This document shows, piece after piece, positions 12,840 through 25,123 of a stretch of DNA of 64,000 nt (position 1 is the stretch's first letter; each line of letters begins with the position of its first letter). Source of the stretch: Isoetes taiwanensis (taxonomy: Eukaryota > Streptophyta > Lycopodiopsida > Isoetales > Isoetaceae); the NCBI GenBank assembly GCA_021234155.1, contig JAJEKV010000017.1, forward strand, positions 8,313,525-8,377,524. The letters run 5' to 3'. A model generated the notes under the pieces. The model had not been told where the DNA came from and did no database searches. It saw only the letters and a program-made list of their open reading frames with translations. The position numbers and the translations under genes are program-made.

Positions 12840-13432
12840 AAATTGACGGGGGAAGTCCCCCGTGAGTTCGCAACTCCTGTCTACGTGGTTCCCACGTCGG
12901 ACCAAGAACCAGTGATCAAAGATTTGATCACGACGAGGAGTTCCGGAGCGCTATCTGCTGTCTACAGATAGTGGTAAGTTCGATGCTCTACAGATAGTGG
13001 TAAGCTCTCCACATGTTCAAATTTCAAATTTTTTACTTCAAATTTCATGTTTTTTTGCATAATAAACGTTGTTACACCTAAAATGTAGATAATAAGGAAT
13101 TTAGAATGCAATGTCTGATGTATAAGGATACAATTGAGGTCTTTGGCTAATTCTTCTATAGATTACGTTGCCATATGCCAAAGTAGATCAATTTATATGT
13201 GTGCAATTTATTCATCTTGTTTTTGAAAATAAATAGTTTGATACTTAGCATTGTATAATCTGCAGCCTGCATCTTATCGTCCTTAATATTACCAGCAAGT
13301 TCAAGGCTAAACAATCAGCATCAAGCTCTATGTCTAACTTATTCCTTTATTCCTGTTTGCTACTAATAGTAATGTTTGTTACTGACAACAGTCCTAATCT
13401 TTGTTTGTAATTGCAGAGGTTCTCTCTTGAAA
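12840..13432 (+). promoter_or_regulatory. Probable 5' leader and leader intron of the Myb/SANT gene
   Basis: A GC-richer patch at 12840-13015 includes the hairpin GACGGGGGAAGTCCCCCGT. It ends in a duplicated 26 bp unit (12961 and 12987), each copy holding a GTAAG donor-like site (ATAGTG|GTAAG). A polypyrimidine-AG acceptor (TTGCAG near 13412-13417) precedes the ATG at 13434 by 17 nt. A single 5' UTR intron with two alternative duplicated donors is the simplest reading. No transcript evidence was available. Confidence 0.4.
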
Positions 13433-13433
13433 A

Positions 13434-14306
13434 ATGTCTGAACAAGGCAAGAAATTTGCTGAAATTGGAGGAAGTGTAAACAATCCATTTGCTAGTTCAA
13501 ATGCCTTTGCCAATTATCCACCGACAATGTTTCCAATACAAGGTTTTCAACAGGGCTCTTATCCAGGATTTCATGCAGGGTTTTTATATGGTATTAGGCC
13601 ACCTCAAACTGCAACCTTGCCATCTCCTGTTGCATTGAATCATCATGTGATAAACTTGGATGAAGATAAGGGAAAGGTGCTTGCAAAACCGCAGCCACCT
13701 AAACGAAAGGGAAAGATCATTGGGAAGCAAGAAGGTCAGTCAAAAGAAGAGGATAAAAGTTTTGGACGATGGGATGATGTTTGGACAACATCCTTGATTC
13801 ACATCCGTGGTGGAATGGCAGATGAGTTTTCTAAGCCACCAAAGCAAGGGATTGATCTTTGGAAAACAGTGCTGACAAAGCTAGTTGCTGTTTGCCCCAA
13901 GTTTGATAAAGATTCAGAGGCTTGCCGCAAAAAATGGATGCAAGTAAACAAACAATATGCCAAAGATAGGCAGCACAACAGCATTTCAGGAAATGATAGG
14001 AGAGAATTCAAATTTTACAAGTTGATAGACGAGTACATGGGGACAAGGGCTAATGTAAGCAAAGCAGTCCATGGAGGTGCCATTAATGAAGAGGAAGAAA
14101 AACTTGATTTGGTGGATGTTACTGAAAACAAAGAGAATGTCCCAACAAAACGTGTCCGCAGAGATAACAAAAAGAATAATCTGCTTGTGAAGTTGGAAGA
14201 AGGACGGAAAGAAATGCTTGAGAAGTTCGATTTCTGGGAAGCTAAGCGGCTGAAGATCATGGAGAGTATGGATGCATCATTCAAAGAACTTGTGAAGAAG
14301 CTATAG
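13434..14306 (+). CDS. Myb/SANT-like (trihelix-type) DNA-binding protein
   Basis: An intact 290-residue single-exon ORF. Residues 1-75 are low-complexity (Asn/Phe/Pro/Gly-rich). Basic patches at 88-94 (PPKRKGK) and 239-247 (KRVRRDNKK) look like nuclear localisation signals. Residues about 110-205 form a Myb/SANT-like trihelix domain. Spaced tryptophans (W113, W117, W143, W168) sit in the contexts GRWDDVW, DLWK and CRKKWMQV, and a YKLIDEYMG helix follows. Residues about 250-290 are charged and probably helical. Such domains occur in plant trihelix factors and in the accessory Myb-like protein of PIF/Harbinger transposons. No Harbinger transposase or TIRs are visible nearby, so a host or domesticated gene is favoured but not proven. 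The ATG was chosen because the ORF is only 17 nt downstream of a good splice acceptor. Confidence 0.75.
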   Translation: MSEQGKKFAEIGGSVNNPFASSNAFANYPPTMFPIQGFQQGSYPGFHAGFLYGIRPPQTATLPSPVALNHHVINLDEDKGKVLAKPQPPKRKGKIIGKQEGQSKEEDKSFGRWDDVWTTSLIHIRGGMADEFSKPPKQGIDLWKTVLTKLVAVCPKFDKDSEACRKKWMQVNKQYAKDRQHNSISGNDRREFKFYKLIDEYMGTRANVSKAVHGGAINEEEEKLDLVDVTENKENVPTKRVRRDNKKNNLLVKLEEGRKEMLEKFDFWEAKRLKIMESMDASFKELVKKL

Positions 14307-15308
14307 ATGTTGACATGCACATGGGAGTACTGTTTGTACAGTTTCAGCTTTTGTGTTGTTTGTTATAATTTGTTGTGTTGTTTGATTCTCTTTTTTCAAA
14401 CTTGAAAGCATCTTAACTTGATGTATAAAACTTTGACAGTTTTAATGGGCAATTCTAATTCTCCTCATGCAACATTTACCACATTCAGCAACATTTACTG
14501 GGTTATCATAATCTCAGACCTGTGGATGTGGGATTTGGTATACCCTTTTCAATGAGACTTAATGCAGAGAAATTTATGCTGTTTAGGATTTAAAGTATTT
14601 ATTTTCTTTTATGTAAGGAGAAGTAGAACTTTGTAACTTTAGGGAATAAGTTGTATATGGCATTTATTGGAACACGCATAGAAGGAAATTTATATTCCTG
14701 TCAGCTTGAAGGAGATGGTGTCGCCATTTTTCATTTCCATTTCTCATTTTCATTGCTTGATCAGCTTGTACGTTTGTCTTTCATTCCGATCTTGTTAAGT
14801 GATAAGAGAAACTTTGAAATTCGTGTGCTTTTTTACTTGTTCAGCTGGGAAAGATGGCCTGTTAAGACTGTCGGTAGACTTCCTATTCTGGCTTTATTTT
14901 GTAACGAGTAGATCTTTGAGATTTATTATAATTACCAAGATTATAGCATTTGCAGGAATTTAGAGCAGTTGAGCGGTTGACATGTTTTCTTGTAAGCTGC
15001 ATCACATGTAATGCCATATGTAGAACCATATGCTTGTTTTATTTTATCAGTGTTGAATCAAGATGTAAGTCAACGCCTGTAATTAGTTTTATTCTAACAA
15101 CCTTGGTTTAACATGTAAGTCCATGCTTCGATGTTAATGACTTCACTTATTTCATGCTACGTACTTTGTAAATCAATCTGCACTTTACAGATGGGTAGAA
15201 CACGATCCCATGGAAATTTTGGAGACTATAAAGGATTGCATGGAAGCTACCTATATAAAAGCAGGAAAAAAATGGCTTACAATTGAAGCAAACCTTAAAG
15301 CAATTGGA
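14307..15308. other. 3' flank of the Myb/SANT gene, no further gene
   Basis: AT-rich sequence likely to contain the 3' UTR of the preceding gene. An 86-codon ORF at 14651-14911 shows no domain, compositional or splice support. Confidence 0.45.
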
Positions 15309-15830
15309 TGCAGACCATGCGAAGACATCGCGATTGGGCAAATCGTTAAAGACTTTGAAAGCATCATCAAGGCAACCCAATCCATCATACATGTAAATAA
15401 GTGCAGTCCCAACTATATTATCATGTTGAAACCCATATTCAATTATCTGCTTATGGATGCTCCTGCCCTGGTCTATGGCACCCGTGTCTTCACATGCTCT
15501 TAAGATGTTTGGAAACAAGAACTTGGTTGGCTTCATGCCCTGACTCTTCATTTTCTCATACAGCCTTATTGCACTTCCTTTTTCACCATGCTTGACATGA
15601 GCATCAATTATTGCTCTCTATATATAACTATTTGGCTTTCTAACCTGACTGAATGCTTTCTTAGCTTCAGCCAGACTTGCACACGTGTCAAAAAGACGGA
15701 TAAGATGATAAGCAAATACAGGGACAGAAGCTAGTCCACTGTGGCCAATTAACACCTGCAAACGTCTAACAAATTCCAGGTTGTTCTGCTTCATGCACTC
15801 TTGAACAAGACGATATGCAGCAGGACTGGA
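15309..15830 (-). pseudogene. Broken pentatricopeptide repeat (PPR) protein gene
   Basis: Read on the minus strand, two to three PLS-type PPR units are visible in one frame. They contain FVRRLQVLIGHSGLASVPVF, then KHGEKGSAIRLYEKMKSQG, then LRACEDTGAIDQGRSIHKQI, then GTALIYMYDGLGCLDDAFKV, ending DLPNRDVFAW. An in-frame TAG (15618-15620) interrupts the reading between the HLIRLF unit and the next. Homology stops abruptly at about 15309, and only unlike sequence precedes 15830. Intact genes of this class run to 500-900 residues and are usually RNA-binding factors in organelles. This copy lacks most repeats and any E/DYW domain, so it is a fragment. The same frame stays open further upstream to 16154, but without PPR character. 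Confidence 0.7.
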
Positions 15831-16154
15831 TATAAGAACACCTAAGAACACCTTGTTCCTGTCTATTTTCTGCAAGTCTGAGCTCTGTATCCAACCATTC
15901 ATGTGGAACAATTTCATGTGTGAACCTGATCCATGTGGAACAATTTGAGAGCTGATCAGCCATTGAAGCTGACTACCAATGGCATATAGAGTAATTTTGA
16001 CAGGCTTCTGTCCTATCGATGTACAGCTAGATTTGCATTGTACTACAAATCTTAAGGTTAGTTGTACTATCTTCCATGTTGGTACCTTGTCCAGATCTGC
16101 CACTGTTTCAACTTTAGTATCTTTTTTTGCATTCCTGCTAAAGTATTGGACCAA

Positions 16155-19100
16155 GTACTTTCATTCTGGTTTCAGAGAGGGTCCCTTGAGATTTTAGGAC
16201 GTTATCAGATCTTCATCATGCTGAGAACTTATAACCGTCGTTTTGTCTTACTTTTGCTGGACTAATCATTCATCATGCTGAGAACTAATCATTCATCATG
16301 CTGGACTAATCTTCATCATGCTGAGAACTTATAACCGTCGTTTTGTCTTACTATATCATTCATATAAGCTGCCTTCTCTTCATTAATGGTCTGCAAAACA
16401 CTAACGATTATATCCCTAAGACAGTTAAAGTGGCGTACCCAAGCCACATAAATTGTAGCATATATCCCAAGCCATGCTTCAACAATTAGAATCTGTAAAC
16501 TGTATTGCATTTCTGTGCTATAAAGCCACATGTATTTACGTTATTTAAAGGCTATCTTAGCTTCACACCACAAGACAAAGTCAAACACTAGACCAAAGCT
16601 CATTTTCTAATGCATTTGCCACCATCTCGATCATGATGCCATGATGGCCTACTGCTCTATTTGCAGAAACATTTGCCTAAAGACCACTTGAACAGAATTT
16701 ACAAGTTTGAAAAATTATCAGCACAATTCACACTGCAAAGTATGTCACAAACTTGTGGTCACAGATGGAATATAGGTAGGCCAAGCAATATAATAGATCA
16801 TAACGAAAATTCAGTAGCATCTTTGACAACTTCCTAATGCTGTTAAGTCTAAGTTCTAATTCAGATCAAAATGACCTCATGTAAAACAATTTGCAAAACA
16901 CTAACTCAACATGTCCTGTCACAGATAAACACCCAATTATTTAGTGAGAGAGCAACATTCGAATATAAAAGGAATCTATCTGTAGTGAAGGAAGTGAATC
17001 AAGCAAATATCTCTCGGCATGGCCAGCTATGGAGCTGTGCCCAACACTAATCTTCTATCTGACACTGTGATTGGCCTCGCCTCCGTAGTTCAAATCTTCT
17101 TCGATGGTGCAATGCTAACTCAGCGCTGGCGTGGCATAAAAATGCCGTGAAAAAAATTGCTTATGGAATCACGACTAGTCTGACGTGGCGTCAAATACGA
17201 TGGTAGTTTCGCAACAAAAAAAATTAATTACCTACCACTAGTGGAATCTAGGCCTAAGAATCACTGGCACACAAGTCATAGCTGCATATCCAAAGAGATA
17301 TTCAAGCAAGGGCTATGAGCATATCTCTTCCTATCTTTGACCTATGAACCTAAATAATAAACCTAAATCATGAACTTGCAAGAATGGTTGCAAGAACCTA
17401 TTGACCGTCTTCTATCTTGCTTTTCAATCTACATTAGAAAAACTGCAACAAGGTAGCTATATTAAATAAAGAGCTTAATGTTTGTAAAGATACTATCTAA
17501 AGTAAAATCCTCTAGCGTCACGACAAATTGCAAAAATGTGAGTTGCTTTAAGGATATGGGGACTAAAAAACTCCATCGAAGCAATTGAAGAATTATGGCA
17601 TGCATGTCGTTCCCATGCATCCTTACACAATTGAAACCAAAATTTTAAGCTGCTATCTCAGATTATCAGAGAGGTGTCGAAGTACAGAGAAAAGCATGCA
17701 GACACATCCCATTCAAAACCATAGTGTAAAGCTCTTGTGCTTTTTGGAAATTGGGCAAAGCATTTATTTGCAACTGTCATGAAAAAAATCCAAATAAATA
17801 GTCCTCAACTTGCATCAGGCTTAGTGGACGTGTATGGAATGCCAACAATATATACATTGATTGATACTTTAGAAAGTGGAAGAATGCCTTTAATGCTGGA
17901 ATCTTGTGCCTTGCCAACATAGAGTTTTTATAAATCTTCAAGAGTACCTTCTATTATTTGCCCTCATCGTATAAAATGACCAAGACTATGCTTTAGTTTT
18001 TGTATTAGTTTTCTACATGTATATAATCGAGTCTCTCATTTTTTTTAGCAGGGTTGCCTAACCTGAGGTGCACATTTGCTGCAATTCTAGCTATGCCACG
18101 TGTCCTGCCACGTAAGCGAAAAAAAATCATGTCCATGGGATCCTTTATTTTCGGCATCTACAGTTGTGGAAATTCAAAGAACAGAAAATCAGTCTCATTC
18201 CAGAAAATTAGTCTCCTTACTCCGGCATACCGAACTCTTGCCGCATACGACATCGTGAATAGCATCTTGGCTTTTGGGCTCCAATCTTCTGTGGTCATTT
18301 TCTTTCTAAAATTCTAAAGCATACTTTGGTTCCAAGTTTCTACCATCGCCCACTTCTTGCTTATGCTTGGTGTTAATCATCCTTGTTTCAAGGGTTCGAG
18401 AAGCTTCTGGAGGCGGAGCCAGTTCCCTTGCGATGGTGGTTGACAACCATTGCATGCAACAAGAATACAACAATGTGTGAGCATTTGTGTTATCAGCATT
18501 TGAGCATGAGGCACAATAAAATGGTTCTCTGGATAACTATGAAGCAGGTAAGTCCCAGTACAAAGTGTTGTAGGATACGTTAGAATAAGGCTTTCGATTT
18601 GCACTTGCGGCATCAATAAAGGAGGCAACAGAGGGAGCTAGATCTGGCAGCAAAGTCCATGGCTAAAGAAGCGAAAATAAATTTCGTTGTTCTCCGAAGT
18701 TCTATTGTTCTGGAACGAGCAAGCAGCAAATCAAATAACATGTGGAACCTCTAACAGGTGGAACCTCGGGTAATGTTAATTACAGACCAAGGGTTGAGAC
18801 GTAGATGGGTGTGCAGCAGAGTATCTAGGTCTCAATTTGAGCATTCACTATTCTTTCACTATTATGTAAGGTGCTATTGTGAACTTTCGAAAACCAAATT
18901 AAAGTGAGCAAAAGGTTCAAGTCTGCATCTGAGTCTTTTGTGTTGTGGAATATGTTCTGAACTATTTTAAGTTGATCCTTGTCAGTATAGTAAAACTGTG
19001 CACTTTAGTTTATTCATTTTAAAGATGGCATATGTTGTAGTCTTTCCAAAGCAGTAATTTTTTGATTGCGTTGAAGTGTAGAACATGATGCATTCTTTGC

Positions 19101-20802
19101 TATTAATGGCATGTTGGTTGTTGCAACAACAGAATTAGGCTATGTCATGGGAAGTGGTCCACTGATTGATTCGAGCTGCCTGGGTTGGTTGTGCAGGCAC
19201 TATGATGGCAGTAGGCTCGGCAAATACATTTAATCAGGCTGGTTTCTCAAATACAAGTAACTGTACATACGGGTTTTACTTCCATGTTAAAGCAAGAAAT
19301 GAAGAAAACTAAATTGTGGGAGGAAAATCAACTGACTGAAGTTGTGATATTTTGCAATACTGGAATTTGTAACGCTTGGTCTACTAGTTTTCTTGCCACA
19401 TGCCAATGAAATACTTCTAGACTAGAGTTGTCTTGCAGCTAGGAGGCCAATAGGAGGCCAACATCTCAATGGTATAACATCTTCATTTTGTTCCCAAGTT
19501 AACCAATCACTTTATCCAAAGCTTTGCGTGCTATCTCAGGTAGTGAAATATTGTAAGAAAGGGAATTGTTCACAACCACATCCTTCTTTTAGTAATTACA
19601 AAGGTTATAAATTTTCTAATTTAAAAAATAAAATAAAATGAAAATAAATGTTTCCTGTGTACCTAATTCTATCAACCCGGAAGTTATGCTATATGAGATC
19701 TGCCGTTTTCATTTACATTATTATTGCTTAATGGACCCCTCTAGGTGAGATTTTAGGCTTTGGAGCAGAGAAGACATTGTGGTCCCAATATATGTACTTA
19801 CTTACTATTAACTTACTATTATCTGCACAATATGTGCATGGTCTGAAAAAGGCCACTGGTGGCAATGAGATCCTCCAAAGACTGGTATATGTTAAAAAAG
19901 TTTTCTTCAGCTCAGCGTGTCCTTATATACGAGGATATTTATATGCTATACAGAACACTTATGTCCTTATGGACATGTTAATAGACTCAAAATCATTTTG
20001 TTAGAAGGCTGATGTAGTGATACTTATCTTCATATTAGCTGCACAGGTCATGGAGGTCACAATGATGCTAAGATGAGAAGAAGCCACTCCCTTCTGGTCA
20101 TGTTGGGATTATTAGAGCTAGTGTAGTTGGTGTCAGTCTATTTGGAAGCAAGATATGTCTCACTGGCTTATTATCTTGAAATTTTAAAGATGTTCCTTAA
20201 GGACTGGCTTTCCTTTTCAGGCTAATGATATTGTTGCTCCTCTTGGTGGTGTTGCAAATATATTGCTTTACACACTTATACTCCATTGAAATAAATACAT
20301 AACAAAGACATGGGTTGGGGCTTAGTGGGAGATTCCAGTTATGGGGTACCTACCTTAACGTATATCGTCGTATTTCCTTCAAATGCACATTGTTATGCTC
20401 CTTTTATTGTCTTTGTTATTTGGAAGTCCATAACATTTTCCCTAAGAAGAAACCGAGGAGGGTTTAATTCCTACCGGATGGTGTATGAGATTGCGAATAA
20501 TATAACCCTAGGTACAATCATACAATCTTTATGGTCTGTTGGCTCATATCTACACTTAACATCATCAATGATTTGTTTTACAAGATGTTCTTTGCAAAAA
20601 CACTTATTTGCAGGTTTTTTGTAACATTGTAAGCAGTTTAGAGCAGAGCATTAGGAGAGGTCATTGGAAGAGCTCTAGTAGGTTGGAAAGGAGTCAACTA
20701 GACAATGAAATTCTTAAAAAGCCTTGTATGTTTGAAGCTCCTCCTCTTTTGAATGTTTAAAATAGCTTTTGCTTTTAATTGAAGGCATGTAACTAATATT
20801 GC
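16155..20802. other. Long non-coding stretch
   Basis: About 4.6 kb with no gene I can support. It holds a 42 bp direct repeat (16211 and 16311). An ORF at 18383-18540 ends before a GTAAG donor and reads slightly protein-like (FEKLLEAEPVPLRWWLTTIA) but matches nothing I recognise. The rest is AT-rich with short random ORFs. Confidence 0.4.
16211..16352. repeat. 42 bp direct repeat, period 100 bp
   Basis: CTTCATCATGCTGAGAACTT and the following 22 bases occur identically at 16211-16252 and 16311-16352. Shorter pieces of the same unit (CATCATGCTGAGAACTAATC) fill the space between. Confidence 0.8.
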
Positions 20803-20975
20803 CAGTGATGTCATTGAGATATAAAAGTAGCTATATATTTATGTATCTTATGGTGTCATTGAGATAAATGGAACTTCTTACTTGTGTAACTATATATGTA
20901 TCTTACGATGTCATTGAGATCATTGAGATAAAAGGAACTTTTTATTTGTGTATTTTATGGTGTCATTGAGATAAA
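20803..20975. repeat. Degenerate tandem repeat (GTCATTGAGATAAA core)
   Basis: The core (T/G)GTGTCATTGAGATA(A/T)A appears four times, near 20808, 20853, 20909 and 20961. AT-rich spacers share TATATAT..TGTATCTTA. It abuts the 3' end of the minus-strand fragment that follows. Confidence 0.65.
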
Positions 20976-21778
20976 CGAAATTATATATTTGGGTGTCACG
21001 CCCTCCCGTCCATGTTGAATTGGATTGCTCTTTGGAGCAAGCCTTTTGTTTGGTTGGACAAACGACAACCCTCTTGTTTGGTTGGAGGGTGCGTTTTTCT
21101 TGCCCTCTGCAATTTTCTGCCTCTGGCGGGCCAGAGATTTTCTCTCGTCCAACATTATTTCTAGCTGATCGAAAATCTGCACAAGCTTGAGCTGCAGGTT
21201 CTCGTCTATTTTGAAGGAAGTAGCTTTGTAGCCTTTACATAATGCTGCACGACTGAATGAACCTCCAGAAAAGAAATCAAGAACGCTGCAACCCTCCATC
21301 ATTAGTTTGCGCACCAAATACGTGCAGGTCTTGGCTTCTAGTTGATTCGACAGGAGAGGTCCGGACCCACCTGCTGCACTCTTATCACCTTAGGGACGAT
21401 ACAACCAATACGTTGAAAGAGAAACTATTTCAGCAAAACCAATACACGCATAAATTGGGCGACTGCCCTATTTCAAAGAATATTACCTGCTGAGCACTCC
21501 ACGTCTAGTAAGTTCTTCTCGATGTCTTCTGCCTCTTTCAGATGTTGGGGAAGTTTCGAAAGTTGTTGTGGATGGTCACTGTCTATAAAGCATAGATTCA
21601 GGTCATCTAGAGCAGACGGTGCCGCTTGGTCTCGAGCCGCGTACATGACCAAGACAAGGCTTTGAAGCTCACGGACTCTAGAGGTTGATCCTGACTTCGC
21701 TTTGGGGTCCTGGTAGGCTCCAATCCACACCCGACTACTACGATCTATTGTTTTCATTGCAGTCAAGCACTCATTCAA
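20955..21778 (-). pseudogene. Second DNA-methyltransferase-like fragment
   Basis: On the minus strand two open blocks (21778-21473 and 21329-20955) are separated by a short intron-like gap beginning with GCAG|GTAATA. The downstream block reads CSVLDFFSGGSFSRAALCKG, then YKATSFKIDENLQLKL. This has the spacing of methyltransferase motif I (VLDxFxG) and the following acidic loop, though GSGTT is replaced by GGSFS. A helical, charged segment follows. The upstream block (ends ...EDIEKNLLDVECSAG) has no recognisable domain. The splice phase between the blocks does not resolve cleanly, so a broken gene is likely. It may be a distant relative of the fragment at 3.9-6.2 kb, but the link is inferred from the motif alone. 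Confidence 0.4.
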
Positions 21779-22402
21779 ATGCTCTGGGCTGATAAATATT
21801 GTTATCTTATATTATAATGTTTTGTAATGGACACGCCCTAGATCCGACGGTCAGAATTTGATTGATGTAATTGGATGATGGGGATTCAACTAATTTTTTT
21901 TTATTCTATCGAGTTTATGGTAGCATAGCTTATCGGAGAAGAGCATCGCCGCCCATGTTGATGCATACTCTAGCTGAGGAGGTGGATATGGCTATGGATC
22001 GTCAACTGTTGCTACGAATATTACCGTGGCATATCGAAGGCCATATCTGTGATCGAAGTAATACCCCATGTATACCCATGTTTCTATTTTTTTCTCGCTT
22101 AAGCAATTTACAGCTTCATTAGCTATGGCGGAGCAGGTAAGATACGATGGGCTATGGAGGCTAGGTATGAGCCCGCTCTATCCATTCGAGTACTTGGCTG
22201 ATGGTGCCTAAGATATGGAGCCATAAGAAGATTTAATCCAGTACAATTCTTGAATCTTCCAGGCCGTGTCTCAAACAGGTCATAATTTATCCAGTTCTTA
22301 TCATCTCAAAGATCATTGGTTGTGTTTTGGTGGTGCAGACTCGGTGACTCAGCTGACGCAGAGCATCCATTTATCCGAGGTATTTCACTCTTTGTGATGG
22401 GT
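21779..22402. other. Non-coding gap
   Basis: No gene seen between the methyltransferase-like fragment and the truncated gypsy element. It may hold decayed downstream sequence of the latter, but RNase H and integrase signatures were not recognisable. Confidence 0.35.
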
Positions 22403-23830
22403 TCAAAATAATTCTAATGAGCTAAAAGTTCTGGCTATGGGACCGATGGCAGATTCCACAGTGCTGCATTTGAACTGTCTTCGTCTCTTATTACCAAATG
22501 CAAATGTGTGGAAAATGCCAAATTTAATGCTTCTCTTATGAACACCTATCTTCAGGTCTCCATTTACCTCAGAGTAAAATTCTCGATCATCCACTCGACC
22601 TGTTGCAAAATGGCACTTGGAGAGCTTCCCATACAAGCGATGACGTCTCAACTTCTCCAACACTTTCATCAAATGCTGACAATGCTCTTCAATGGACTTG
22701 CTGTAGACTAGAATGTCGTCGAAGAAAACAATAACAAACTCATCCAAGAAATCCCTGAAGATGTCGTTCATGAGGCGCATGAAAGTTGCTGGAGCATTCG
22801 ACAAACCAAAGGGCATTACTGTAAACTCAAAGTGACCATACCGCGTTCTAAAGGCGGTCTTATGGATATCCTCTTCTTTTATTCTTATCTGATGGTATCC
22901 TGACCTCAAATCAATTTTAGAGAATACCTTTGCTCCTTGGAGCTGGTCCATTAGATCATCTGCCCTTGGCAATGCATACTTATTCTTTATCGTCTGCTTG
23001 TTGAGCTGGCGATAGTCTATGCACATTCTTAAGCTCCCATCTTTCTTCTTCACGAAGAGTATAGGTGCTCCAAAAGGAGATACACTTGCTCTAATAAAAC
23101 CAAGCTCAAGCAATTCCTGGAGCTGCTTCTTGAGCTCAATCAACTCCGGGGTGCTTATCCTATAAGGCGCCTTGCTGGTAGGCTTAGCATCTGGGGCTAG
23201 TGTGATCTCACACTCCACACCTCTATAAGGTGGTAGCTGCCGGATTTCATCCGGGAATACATTCCTGAATTCCGAAATGAGCCTTGCTACTGGCTTGGGC
23301 AACTGATTCCCCTTTTGGTCGCTTCCATCCTGCTTATTGGGCTCAATTGCCTCTAACCTCAAAATGTAGTCCACCTTATTTCTTTCTATACTTTTCCTTA
23401 GCTGCTTCAAAGAAATACACTGCATAGAAGAAGCTGCCTTCTTACCTTTCACTATGAATTTGGTGCCGTCCGGTGCTGTCATGGCGATCTCGTTATGGTC
23501 GCAGTCGATCATGGCTTTCGCTGGTTTTAGGAACTCCATTCCTACTATAAGGTCATACCTTCCAATTTCCATGACCTCTGCCCCCATCGGCCACTTACTT
23601 CCACTAAGGTCTATGTCGAATGTGATCCTCCTCCCCTTAGTGTGCTGCATGGCGCCGTTTGCCATAGCAACTGCCCTTGGCTTAGACTTCAATACCTTGT
23701 TCTTCATTAGGGCAGCCAGCCTAGGAGAGGCAAAGTTGTGAGAGCTACCTGTGTCTATGAGGACTACATATGGGTTGCTATCTATGATTCCATCAGCCGC
23801 AATGTATGGCCGACCGATTTTCAATATCAC
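22403..23830 (-). pseudogene. Ty3/gypsy pol fragment: aspartic protease and reverse transcriptase
   Basis: A 475-codon ORF. Near its start [13 protein letters not shown] is the retropepsin DTG active site. The reverse transcriptase follows, with [59 protein letters not shown] and the catalytic FFDDILVYS. After [12 protein letters not shown] the normal connection to RNase H is lost and the remaining ~60 codons are unlike pol, which marks a deletion or frameshift. The enzyme would convert element RNA to DNA in cytoplasmic particles. This copy lacks RNase H and integrase and cannot act alone. Confidence 0.85.
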
Positions 23831-24072
23831 CGACTCAATATTTGCACAGATATGGCACTCACCATCTATGAAGTCCTGGGCCTCATGCTGGTCGTCGTCT
23901 TCATCCGGCTACGTTGGTGAATCCCAATCCCCAAGCTACGCCAAAGCAGCTTTTGCATGACGAATGGGCAATCATGTGTATTGATTGCGGCTGGTGGAAG
24001 CACACGAAACATAGCTTCTTCTCGATACACTCCTATCTCTTCTCCTTCGGCAGATTGTCTAAAAAGGCGGCT

Positions 24073-25123
24073 TTAGAGCACTACCCACGATGCATTCTGC
24101 GACTTACGATCCCCAAAGTTCTTACTCGAGCTCTTCCTTCTTGGCGGCCTTCCGATGGCGTGGTTCTTTGGTTGCTTACTCTGATACGCCCTTGGTATTG
24201 CCTGTTGACTTTCCTTTGAAGGCCCATTTGTTTCTCTCCCCGGCATTGCTGAAGCTTCTTCCAAGCTTATGGCTTTATCTAAACTACGCCCCCTTGACTT
24301 TGGGTTGATTGCTTTCGGACTAGCCTTTTGATATTCTTTGTTCAATCCCTCAATGTAAGTTTCGATTTGCTTGCCTTTCGAAACTTCGAGGAACATGGGA
24401 CGCTGAGCATGAATTCCTCATTATGTACTTTGCTCGCGACAAGGTACCACGGTTCAATCGTAGAATTGCTGAATCGCCCTCGTATGTGATCTAGGCACAT
24501 AATGTTTGGCGAAAGCCTTCTTTGAAGGTCTTGAATCAAGAATCGTTTCTTTTGAGCTTGTTGGACTTTGCGTAGCCTTTCCACCAAAGGCTAGCTGCTC
24601 CTATCAAGTTTGCTGTAGCAACCTTCCCTATATCCTTGTCCTTCATGCCATAAGAGTTGCCAAACTTCTCCATCTCGTCAAGCCAGGCTTTTGCCTCCAT
24701 ACCTAACATGTCCTTCCCTGAGAACTGACCCAACTTTCTAGTCTTCGACACATTGCTCATAGCACTGTCAACTTTCTTTTGATAGTCATCTGCCTTCCTT
24801 GCACTGGCTCTTACCTGTGAAGTATCGGACTCACTTTCTGAGCTAGAACTGTCTTGGCTGTCCGAAGTGTCTAATGAACTCGAGCTAGGTGGTGTTGGAG
24901 TCCTTCTGTTCCTCCTTTTCCTCTTCCTGTCTCTGACATTTCCCTGATTGTCTTGCCCCTCCTGCTGTGGACCTTCTTCAATGCCTTGCTGAGGTAGTGG
25001 TGGGGGAGGTGGTGGTGCAGGTGCATATTCTTGGGCATTCATCAATGGGGTGGCCCAGTGGATCAGTTGATGCATCTGATTCCTCATCTGGATGAGCCTT
25101 GCGTTGACTGATTCCACCGTCAT
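24073..25123 (-). pseudogene. Ty3/gypsy gag, frameshifted
   Basis: The first 195 codons (25123-24536) hold a Pro-rich stretch, a Ser/Asp/Glu-rich low-complexity region, then a retrotransposon gag domain with MEAKAWLDEMEKFG and LIGAASLWWKGYA. Gag continues in two other frames (24587-24342, then 24396-24073), showing at least two frameshifts. A degenerate zinc-knuckle-like CFVC..H...C may follow near 23960-24010. It is the structural protein of the particle, here broken. Confidence 0.7.

Noticed and set aside
13434-14306. Active PIF/Harbinger element
   Set aside because: The Myb-like domain suits a Harbinger accessory protein, but no DDE transposase, TIRs or TTA/TAA target duplications were found nearby.
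14651-14911. 86-codon ORF after the Myb/SANT gene
   Set aside because: No domain or splice signals; Phe/Leu-rich composition expected by chance in AT-rich DNA.
22508-24706. Plus-strand ORFs across the gypsy region
   Set aside because: They are antisense shadows of the minus-strand gag-pol, which carries clear protease and reverse transcriptase motifs.
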